DNA from: Mactra quadrangularis
Taxonomy: Eukaryota > Mollusca > Bivalvia > Venerida > Mactridae
Length of the DNA stretch: 64,000 bases
Direction: 5' to 3'
Assembly (NCBI GenBank): GCA_025267735.1
Contig: CM046303.1
Location: 69,083,034 to 69,147,033, forward strand
Below, piece by piece: positions 13,521 through 22,658 of the stretch. The translations under genes and the position numbers were made by a program. The notes beneath the pieces are model-generated. The model did no database searches. It was given only the letters and a program-made list of their open reading frames with translations, and was not told the origin of the DNA. How positions within the stretch are numbered: the stretch's first letter is position 1; each line of letters opens with the position of its first letter.

Positions 13521-13661
13521 TGTAACCCGATAAAAATCCATGGTCCGAACTGAGATTCGTATCCATGACCTCTCGAGTCGTAAGCGGACACTCTACCACG
13601 TCGCTATAAAAGCTAGCTTAAAGGCAAGGTAGAACAAGTGCCGTATTATACCTCTGCTACA
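13521..13661 (-). mobile_element. Solo LTR of the tRNA-bearing TRIM element
   Basis: It matches the two 141-bp LTRs at 24396-24536 and 24652-24792 over its full length, with the same ends (TGTAACCC and TGCTACA on the plus strand). It has more substitutions, and the flanking bases do not form a target duplication, so it is an older insertion or a recombined solo LTR. Confidence 0.8.
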
Positions 13662-14399
13662 TACTATGTATAGGACATAGTGCGATTGGAAGACATAACA
13701 TCGCATTTAACTCGATCGGGCTTGTCCAATCAGGTTACAGAAAATGCCGAAAATTTACAATATTTTTTTTTATATTGGCATTATATAGTAGAATGAGTTT
13801 GTTAAGTGATTTGCCTTATCAATTAACAATTGTTTGTAGATAGGCTCATAAATGTTTACAGAAATGATAACTTTGGTTGTTTTGTTATCCAGACTGAATA
13901 TATACAAAAATTAGAATGCATTGTATCCGGACATTAATTACACAGTAAATAAAGAAATGACTCTTTTCAAGTTTGTGGATCGACTGTATGCTAAACTGAT
14001 GTACATACTTCCTTACTTGTGACAGAGATATGACTGTATTGTATCAGGTTGATAATTGACAATAAATTGTCTGGGACTGACTCTAATTGTATAGAAATTG
14101 AATACATTTAATGGTTAACTGGTTGAAAAGCTTTCAAAATGTTAGTTTATAATAAACCCTGTAGTTAAAACCAGACAATATATTTCAACCATTTCTTTCA
14201 TGTAAACATTCCATTCATACTTGTAATCAGATGTCACTAGTTTTTACGACCATCTATGTTTATACGTTCAGTTGTACCCGCTACCTGCTATACAAAGGTA
14301 CAATGTATTTGAAATAATTTGCACAGATTTGAACCAACTTTTCAATACCTCATATTTCGACGGTCCGAGTCTTATGAAACAGGCGTCTATCTACTTTTT

Positions 14400-14640
14400 A
14401 CGGCGCCCCTAGAGTGACATTTTGAAATACTTTTTTATTTTCACAACTATTTCGTTTTTACCAAATAATATTTCGTATTAACGAAATAATATTACGTAAA
14501 TACGAAATAATTATTTCGAAAAAACGAAATAACTATTTAAAAAAAAACGAAATAATATTATTTTGAAAAAACGAAATAATTATAAATATTATGATATGAA
14601 AATAAAAAAGTGTTGCAAAATGTCACTTTAGGGGCTCCGT
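14400..14640. mobile_element. 241-bp MITE with ACGGCGCCCC termini
   Basis: The left end ACGGCGCCCCTAGAGTGACA is mirrored at the right by TGTCACTTTAGGGGCTCCGT. The inverted repeat extends through ATTTTGAAATACTTTTTTATTTTCA (left) with mismatches. The interior is a series of TTTCG/CGAAATAAT motifs that can fold on itself. Confidence 0.75.
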
Positions 14641-14715
14641 ATTTTTTGTCTTAAATATTTCCAGTTTTAAACTTAGAGAAATTCTTTGTGTTTATCAACA
14701 TAATTTTGTATTAGT

Positions 14716-14885
14716 AGAAGCAATGGTCTAGTGGTAGGACACGAACTTAGGAATTGAAAGGTTTCGGGTACGATCCCCACTAGAGGCACTGCAAATTTCT
14801 TACAGCAAGAAATAAAACTTTAGTTGTTCCACTCCACTCAGGTGTAGATGGACCACGACACTGAGAGGGATCGCCTGCATTAAGG
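14716..14885 (+). mobile_element. tRNA-derived SINE-like element, family E
   Basis: It begins with a tRNA-like segment (A-box-like TGGTCTAGTGGTAGGACAC; B-box-like GGTTTCGGGTACGATCCC; acceptor pairing ending ACTAGAGGCA). A non-tRNA body containing CCACTCAGGTGTAGATGGAC follows. The body shows it is not a plain tRNA gene. A decayed relative may lie at 53690-53830. Confidence 0.55.
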
Positions 14886-15665
14886 TGGTTTCATTGATCA
14901 GAGGTTATAGTACACGTAAAAGATTGTAAAGTCAGCTGAACATGTATATGGACGCAAATTTTAAACAGCACTTTTAAAATTTTACTTTGGAAACTCTACC
15001 TTAATATACAATTATATGTCGTTCTGTCGTCAGTTTTGAGACGGTGTAAATCTTGCGATGGGTTATATAATCTTACATAATTTTATACTTTTTTATGATT
15101 TATGCGTTTTTACTAGGCATAACGACATGTCATTGCTCCAAAAACATATTCAGGTTCAACATATTTTCATACTTTATGAGTCAACAGAATGGCTGACTTA
15201 TGAATCTACGACTTCAAATGATAATATCTCAGATGTATACATACATGGGTGTATTCATATTTCATCATTTTTTATTTCAAAACGTTTTTATCCACCCATA
15301 TAAAGGCCGGCCGTCGAAAAATAATGAATTTTTCATACAAAATATAATATCAACACTGAAATATGGGCGTTAGGCAATTTTGTTATGATTTTGTTTAGAT
15401 ACAAACAGCTTATCTGATGTCATGTTGTGGTGTTTAAAATTATAAAATATTACAAAATACGTGTTTTACAAACAAATTTGGTTAAGATTGAATAAGCAAC
15501 TAGATCTGGATGTTAAAACTTATATTAATAACTGTACGGCATGTTTGCTAGTCATCAAGTTCTAGAGTTTCTTAAACATAGAAACAGAGTAACTGTTTTT
15601 TTGTAAGATTTAAACCTACACCAAGCTGGCTATCAAATGATTACTACATCAATTTCCGTAAACAG
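14886..15665. other. Intergenic, no feature seen
   Basis: No exon-like open frame with splice sites and no clear repeat between the family E element and the 47-bp minisatellite. Confidence 0.4.
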
Positions 15666-16179
15666 AGATGCGAGCGGTAAAATTTTAAATCGGGTTTTAA
15701 TCAGATAGCCGAGTATGCGAGCGGTAAAATTTTAAATCGGGTTTTAATCAGATTGCCGAGTATGCGAGCGGTAAAATTTTAGATCGGGTTTTAATCAGAT
15801 TGCCGAGTATGCGAGCGGTAAAATTTTAGATCGGGTTTTAATCAGATTGCCGAGTATGCGAGCGGTAAAATTTTAGATCGGGTTTTAATCAGATTGCCGA
15901 GTATGCGAGCGGTAAAATTTTAGATCGGGTTTTAATCAGATTACCGAGTATGCGAGCGGTAAAATTTTAGATCGGGTTTTAATCAGATTGCCGAGTATGC
16001 GAGCGGTAAAATTTTAGATCGGGTTTTAATCAGATTGCCGAGTATGCGAGCGGTAAAATTTTAGATCGGGTTTTAATCAGATTGCCGAGTATGCGAGCGG
16101 TAAAATTTTAGATCGGGTTTTAATCAGATTGCCGAGTATGCGAGCGGTAAAATTTTAGATCGGGTTTTAATCAGATTGT
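15666..16179 (+). repeat. 47-bp minisatellite, 11 copies
   Basis: Unit: GAGTATGCGAGCGGTAAAAT, then TTTAGATCGGGTTTTAATCA, then GATTGCC. The motif GCGAGCGGTAAAA occurs 11 times at 47-bp spacing. Copies 1 and 2 share TTTTAAATCGGG while later copies have TTTTAGATCGGG, so the array grew mostly from the later variant. A single related unit lies at about 12110-12160. Confidence 0.95.
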
Positions 16180-16249
16180 TACTACATGTACCTTTAACAA
16201 CGTCGTGTTAGCATCCAATTGTTTTTTAGGCACGTGATAACGACACAAT

Positions 16250-16470
16250 AAGGGACATTACTGAGTCAGTTATTTCCTCTTGTATACTCTTCAAATATGT
16301 AGGTCCAATCAGTTAGACTACTCGGATTTTACCCTTACTTTTCAATGTCAATTTGCCACAATTAATCTAAAATAACTTTTTTTGTAAATCATTTAATTTG
16401 TTTGAAAACCAGGCTAAGTATTGTTGGGATAAAGCACTATCTAAATTTAATCACTCCTGTTACTACAAGT
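16250..16470. mobile_element. Partial copy of MITE family F5
   Basis: It matches the left half of the copy at 40376-41129 and the reverse of 53250-53608 (AGTCAGTTATTTCC, TTTTACCCTTACTTTTCAATG, TTTTTTTGTAAATCATTTAA). Only one terminus is preserved. Confidence 0.6.
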
Positions 16471-17465
16471 ATGTTACATAAATAAGCTTTACATGTTGTA
16501 TGCAAGGTGAGTTTTTTCCAAATTTCATTTGTTTTTGAAGTTTTGGAGAGAACTCTTCATTTATATATCTGGAAGAAAGTCAGGGAGTTTTCTGTTTTAA
16601 GTAAAATCTTAGACTATTTTCGTGTCAATTCAGACACATCTTCATTGAATTGTCATTTATTCAAATACTCATTGAAACCAGACAGAAAATCAGAAGTTCA
16701 AAACATTTTTAAAAAGTTGTAACAACAGAACAAGTTTATACTGTTACAGCAAACATTTACCATATTTATAAAATACATGTCGTTGTTTTCTTATATATAA
16801 TATTATAATAAACTTGAGAAAGTACTTTACTTACGGTTTTATCACCATGGTTACAGAATATAATAAATATTTTCACAGCTTGCAATTTTATGTTAATTTT
16901 GAAGAAACGCTCGTTTTTAGTAGTTGAATATCATTAATATTCAAGTTTATGGTGAGGTGTAAGTGTCCAAAATACGCTGATGAAAACCTACGTTGTAGTG
17001 AATCAGTTTATCACGTCGTTAGAGACAAAATATACATAAAAGATTCAGGCATCAACTATTTTATAAAACGAAAATACACGAAGTAAGCGTCAGTTTAATA
17101 CAAAGAAAATCACGCGGATAACATTCTCGTACCCAATCTGCGTAAACACATATCCAGTAGACCACGGTCGTACTGGATCTTATTTACCCAGGAACTTTTG
17201 GATGTATCAGTTATTCGATCTCACAGTTACAAAGATCTCCATGAATAGAGATTTTACATCATTTGACATCATTCAGTAATGAAATGTAATAGTTTAAATG
17301 TACTTTTAAGTCGTTGACCGTCATGGACATCACATTTGTTTATGATGAGTGAATGTACGTGTTGCCTTTAACGGTCAATGTCCTTTATGTATGACTTTAA
17401 AATATATAACTCTTGGTGAATGTATCGTAGGACTGAGATTTCGCTTTGTTTTTTTGCCAGTTGAA
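16471..17465. other. Intergenic, no gene seen
   Basis: About 1 kb of AT-rich DNA. Near 17141-17200 it carries another relic beginning CAATCTGCGTAAACACATAT, related to the 12060 fragment. Short open frames have no recognisable domain. Confidence 0.4.
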
Positions 17466-17633
17466 AATACATGTACGTTGTATGCCAGTCGAAAATACGA
17501 AGTATGCCAGTCGAAAATACGTTGTATGCCAGTCGAAAATACGTTGTATGCCTGTCGAAAATACGAAGTATGCCAGTCGAAAATACGTTGTATGCCAGTC
17601 GAAAATACGTTGTATGCCAATCGAAAATACCAG
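17466..17633 (+). repeat. 22-bp minisatellite with 66-bp higher-order pattern
   Basis: Unit GCCAGTCGAAAATACGTTGTAT, with a variant ending CGAAGTAT, about 7 to 8 copies. The variants run AAG, TTG, TTG, AAG, TTG, TTG, which implies duplication of a 66-bp trimer. Open frames in several registers are a by-product of the repeat. Confidence 0.85.
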
Positions 17634-18485
17634 TCATTTGTTCTCATCATCCCCTCCTATCCCCGGAACAGTGCGGGAGATAGTCAGGGAATAAACGTAA
17701 TTTTACTATCCAGCTTCCACTGAACAGTTGGAATACTTCAGGGGAGATGGTTTAAGTTATGGATATAGCTGGATATAACCGGGAATTTTACTCCCGGAAT
17801 TTGTCCCCATAGGTCGGAGATTTTACATGAGTTTTTCTGAACTCGAAGTCAAAGTTCCGTCTATAATGTGAACACACATGATACTGACAGACTAGTCTGG
17901 ACCAGTGAGCCATTCTCCAAGTCTTATAGATTTGATCCAAATCTACCAAAAAACCTAGTTAGAACATGTTTGGCAAAAAAAAACTCGAATAAGTTTGATA
18001 ATCATTCCAAAGTTACCAAGGCAACATACAGTGCTCTAAAAATTGTTTAACTAATGAAAACTTAAGAAAATACTAATCATGCATTCTGAAGGTAATTTAC
18101 TTAAGTTATATCACATCATAGATAAGAATGTCTGATTCATGATTTATCATTACATTTTGTTCACTTATTTCTTCACCAGTGAGTACGTTGAACGGGTAAA
18201 TCAACACTGAAACTATTTCGTTCTGCTGTTATTAATATGCCGTATAAATTACGATACTTCATTTCTGTCCATGTATGAAAATAAAAACTTGGGAAGAGGT
18301 TCAATTTTAATTTAAGGGTACAAAAATTGAAAGGTATGTAGAAATGGTTGGTTAAAGTTTTAAGGTCATAAGTTCAACTTCACGCGACACTTGGTACAGG
18401 AGATGAAAATACATCAATTATTATACATGAAATGATCGCATCGTACATGTACAGTACCTTTCAAAAGTCCTTGGGCTAAATCCTG
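17634..18485. other. Intergenic, no gene seen
   Basis: No exon-like frame, RNA gene or clear repeat boundary found in these 850 bp. Confidence 0.4.
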
Positions 18486-18947
18486 AGGTGCGTTCAACAA
18501 TGCGAGCGCTCGAGCGAGTGCATGCTTTACAAATTGTTAGGCTATTGAACGATTGCTAGCACTCGCTGTAAAATCCAAGATGGCATCAAACAGCACATTA
18601 TTGAAAATAGCGGGTGGGGTGAAAAAATATTTTTGCTGGTACAATAGATCTTTTACATATTTCATGATATATGAATCATTATGATACAATTTACTGTACC
18701 AAAGAACTTATATTCTATGCATTGCGTGTATACGTTATGTGAAAAAGTAACACATACGTTAGCGTCCCACTTTTCGGGGGTATTTTTTTAGATTAAAAAC
18801 GGAAATTCTTCAGCCGCCATCTTTGATATCTATGCGAAACACCTCTCTGGCTGAATCGCGAGCGCTCGCGAGCACTCGCGCGGGCGCCCGCGTTCAGAGC
18901 GAATGCGCTCGGTGTCGCTCCGAGCTCTCGGATTGTTGAACGCACCT
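18486..18947. mobile_element. Inverted-repeat element with AGGTGCGTTCAACAA termini
   Basis: The left end AGGTGCGTTCAACAAT is the reverse complement of ATTGTTGAACGCACCT at the right. The inner parts are rich in GCGAGCGCTCG palindromes, unusually GC-rich for this window. CTG flanks both sides, a possible 3-bp target duplication. There is no coding capacity. Confidence 0.8.
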
Positions 18948-19368
18948 CTGTTTTAGGATATATTAATTCCCATCTGGGCAAGTTCAAATATCAGCATTAA
19001 TTGGTTTATCTACACATGATTCAATCTATGTTACATAAGAAGCTTTTATTATGGTAAAAGTACTTGCGGTGGCATAAGCGTTTTTCACAAAACGTCATTT
19101 GTCCCAAAACTTAATGAGGAGGCTGAATATGTCTTACCAAGTTATATAAACAGAGTTCTCTTCATTCTGTACACTTGTAAACGGTCTAATTGTTACCTAC
19201 TATTTATAGAATGGAGTTCTCTTATGAAACGACGGTTTAAGTTACAAAACAGGACAGATTCTACTTAATCTAGTTCTGTACAGCAATACCATACATACAA
19301 ATATGGCAAGATATAAAAGCGACAGCTTTGTTCATCTTTTTATAAGATCATGTTTTGAACAAATAAAA

Positions 19369-19690
19369 GCCACCCGGCTAGCTCAGTTGGTAGCTCGCAA
19401 GTCTGATCGAACTGATCCAAGGGTCGTGGGTTCCCGGGCGGGGCATACTTTCGTGGAGCTTGGTCATGAAATTATTTCTACGGCCATTCTCCCTCCTACC
19501 AATGATTTTCAATTATGTAGGACAGTTGTCAGTCACAGGACGAAAGTATGCGCATAGTAGTTGGTTAACAGGTAAATCCAGAGATATAGCCTTTCCAGGA
19601 GGAGTTAGTAGGTTGACTGACCGCCGTTATATGACCTATATAATATGTTGCTACGGCGTTAAAACCAACAAGCAAAGCAAAGCAAAGCGA
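19369..19690 (+). mobile_element. tRNA-derived SINE, family A
   Basis: The head CCGGCTAGCTCAGTTGGTAG and a GGGTTCCCGGGCGG B-box region are followed by the family body (CTTGGTCATGAAATTATTTC, CTCCCTCCTACCAATGAT, GTTGACTGACCGCCGTTATA). It ends GCGTTAAAACCAACAAGC with a (AAAGC)n tail. Confidence 0.85.
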
Positions 19691-19699
19691 ACAAATAAA

Positions 19700-20119
19700 A
19701 ACAACATATTACTTAAGTCATCCATTTGTTAATAACGTCGCGGACTGAGTCAGTTCTAAATGAACAACGTAAATGAACTATATAGATCGTGACTGACATA
19801 CACGTCTACACCCTGGGTAGATTTTTATAACCACTGAGGTCTACTAGTCAAAGAAAGGGGTATATATACTGTGGTAAAAATAGACGTTGACTTACAGAAA
19901 ACAAACCACATTCTAATATAGTAAACAGTGTGACTCTAAACATGACCGGTTTTATTAATAAACAATATTTGGGGCGTGATATATTACATAAATGTAATAG
20001 TTTAGTTGGTTTAAAATATTTTACAATACCTCCTGCTGTTATAATTATATTTTATTGATCGTTGGTACAGAAGTATAATGTTGTAAATATCAAATTCAGC
20101 AGAGTTAGTACATGCAACA
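19700..20119. other. Intergenic, no feature seen
   Basis: Nothing supportable between the SINE tail and the pentanucleotide tract. Confidence 0.4.
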
Positions 20120-20134
20120 CTGGCAGTTATATGA

Positions 20135-20240
20135 ACAGAACAGAACAGAACAAAACAGAATAGAACAGATAGTTTATTACAGTGCTTGAGCAGTACTCAT
20201 AGCCCAAATATATACAATATACATACATAGATAATTTCAT
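20135..20240 (-). mobile_element. Probable LINE 3' end with (AACAG)n tail, minus strand
   Basis: An AACAGAACAG microsatellite is joined to ATAGTTTATTACAGTGCTTG. The same arrangement, microsatellite then a TTTATT-containing 3' end, occurs at 25148, 36917 and 45541. At 45541 it is attached to reverse-transcriptase coding sequence. Here only the 3' end is visible. Confidence 0.45.
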
Positions 20241-20954
20241 GCGGCATGAAAACATTTTTTAAATAGAAAAATACAAAAAAATCAACTGTTGAATATTAAT
20301 TTACAATGTCAACATTTAACATTCGGCACATAAATGACAATTCAGATTTGGATAGGACCGAACTTGATTCACTCTTTTGGTGATTATGAGTTACACTCTG
20401 GGATTGCACATAATTCATCCTTATGAAGCAGACGAGCCCTCATTACATGAAATCCCCCCTCCCAAAAAAAAGCTTTATCAATGATCCGAATGTTGTAATC
20501 AGTCACTTGTATAATATCGTGCAAGAAGTAATGTATAAAATGTAACAGTCATACTTCACTGAACTGTTTTATAAATTCAAGAACCAGTTTTTAAGCTCTA
20601 ATTAAAAACATCAAATATGTCGTTTTTTAAATTGGTAAAATATTCAGTGTTTAATTGACTTGCACGAATATTTTATTTATAGTTGAGTACAAATAGTAAT
20701 CAAAATGCATGAAGCAGTTTGTTAACACTATTATAGCATAAATTATGAGTAATGATCACATATTTTTTACTTTTAAAATACAGGAAGTTTAAATAAATGT
20801 CAGTTGAATATCTCCAGAAATGTTTTACAAAAAAAACTCCTTCTGGAGTACACTGATAAAAAACTACTGTATCAATTTAACTTCTTTTACAACTTTCGAT
20901 ACGTTCGATACTTTCGATACTATTTAAAGTTCAAGCATCTGCAGGTTCCTTAAT

Positions 20955-21316
20955 GTTACAGTCCCATAAACATAAAAATAGCCGAGAGGACACCGTACGG
21001 GCGCCGTGCGATCAAGATCCGCAAGGACCCGTGCGAACTCTTGCATACCCGTACGGACTGTTAAGTTTTTACCAGGGTCCGTACGATGAGCCGTGGACAC
21101 ACGTACCAGTTTCAAAGTCAAATCGTGAACAAAGTCTGGGCCGAGTATGGGTTAAACTTGCATATACAGTATTTCAGCTACAGCTTCGTACAGGTGTGTT
21201 GTTTTGTGCCATGTATGTACCGTCACCTTAATACGCAAGGCTTCCCTTCCCACGGCCTACGGCTGTCTGCATGTACGGGTCCGCAACATGTCACGATGTT
21301 ATGGGACTGAGGCATT
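20955..21316. mobile_element. Dispersed element, family Y, copy 1
   Basis: Begins ACAGTCCCATAAACATAA and ends TTATGGGACTGAGGCAT, giving short inverted ends. The interior has GCGCCGTGCGATCAAG and CCTACGGCTGTCTGCA. The same element occurs at about 38912-39260 and 48150-48505. About 350 bp, non-coding. Confidence 0.75.
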
Positions 21317-21713
21317 AGTTTAAACAATATTTATTTATCAAATAAGTACATATACAATAGTATGAACATAAAAAGTAGAGGATTGAAGAGATAGCATAGC
21401 TAATTTTAAACTTCTCTTCTCAGACATTTTCTTGGCAAAGAGATACTTAAGGGTTTAAACCCGCTTTTTCGATCTTAACACCACAAGCTTCCCTTTAAAA
21501 TACAAAATATTGTGTACCGGTTGTAAATATAGTATTAATATTGAATATATAAAAAACGAAAATACAAAAAAAAAAAAAAAAAAAACCAACCTGAAAAAAC
21601 ATAGAAAAAAATACATGATGACATGCAGGTTCTTTCGACATCTCAATGAGTTCTGTAATAATCATGCACTCTACATGTGGTCTGCTTGTCCGCTCATTAG
21701 GTGAATATGTAAG

Positions 21714-21905
21714 TATTATCGTACTCTTCCACGAGAATTTGACAATAATGTCAATTTTCCTCAATTAATAAGATATATGGGGAAGTTCCCTGTCTTGTGG
21801 TAGGGTAGGTGAGTACTGGTTATAGACAAGGGTCCAGGAAAGCTAGGTTAGGCGCGCTGGTCGCTGGTCGTTGACACGACGTTAAACCCAGTATAACCCA
21901 GTCGA
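21714..21905 (+). mobile_element. tRNA-derived SINE, family B, headless copy
   Basis: Body motifs GACAATAATGTCAATTTTCC, GAGTACTGGTTATAGACAAG and GTCCAGGAAAGCTAGGTTAG match full copies at 52110 and 54345. It ends GACACGACGTTAAACCCAGT. The tRNA-like head is not preserved. Confidence 0.75.
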
Positions 21906-22355
21906 TATTGTTTTTCCATGAACGTACTGTACCACAGCCTAGATGTTTGAGTCTGTAAGAATGTGAAAGTTTTGTTTCATAAGATTTTTTTGTGAAAGAT
22001 TTCAGACAAATTGAACATTTGGATATAAAATGTCATATAATTAATAGATAGACCAAATTAGGCAATAATGTAACCTTCGATGTTAGTGAATGTTAATTAA
22101 TCTTTAATAATATATTTTGCAAATTAAGAAATCCGGGATTTAAAGTATGTGATGTGAATCAGTTATACAATGTATGTATTTCATAAACGATCATTCTAGC
22201 GTTACAAACTTTTTGTAATAAATTGCTATATTCGGGTAAATAAACTGTTCGTGACTATTTGAAAATAAAAAAGTATAAAAATCAATGAAGCGTGTCTATT
22301 TGTAAAATTTAACATACATGTACCTTGTACTTATATAAGATGAAATAACTGATTG

Positions 22356-22362
22356 TATAAAA
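22356..22362 (+). promoter_or_regulatory. Candidate TATA box of the modular gene
   Basis: TATAAAA lies about 231 bp upstream of the ATG at 22593. Motif and spacing fit a core promoter with a moderate 5' leader, but in AT-rich DNA this motif is common by chance and upstream non-coding exons are possible. Confidence 0.25.
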
Positions 22363-22592
22363 CAGGCGTGGTGTATCGGGGAGACATTAGGAAATAGTTT
22401 GTTGTCGGATAAACATCTGTGTCAAAACTTTCGTTATTTCAAAGTTTGATAAATATATTTCAAAGTTTCGATTTATTCACGTTGAACGCATCAACAGTGA
22501 ACCGGATAATGTTTCGCATTAATAGTGATTTTTGAATTAGAAAAACTTCTTTAGGAAATTATATTTTAAATTATAAAGAGACAACATACAGC

Positions 22593-22658
22593 ATGGGATA
22601 TATACGTGTTGTTTTAATTTGGTTTGTGGCGTCATTTTGTTGCCTTAATGCTCAACAG
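22593..22658 (+). CDS. Exon 1: signal peptide
   Basis: Starts [20 protein letters not shown] followed by QQ: a basic residue, a hydrophobic core and a small residue before a likely cleavage after Ala20. An in-frame TGA at 22533 supports this ATG as the start. The donor is CAG|GTTTGT, phase 0. Intron 1 holds a SINE B copy and two inverted motifs at 23328-23549. Confidence 0.85.

Noticed and set aside
15666..16179. Possible CRISPR-like array
   Set aside because: The 47-bp units are contiguous with no unique spacers, and this is an animal nuclear genome. The same reasoning applies to the arrays at 35876, 55428 and 62153.
17349..17723. Overlapping frames on both strands with regular Cys-Met-Pro-Val-Glu-Asn repeats
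   Set aside because: Products of the 22-bp minisatellite in several registers; no splice or domain support.
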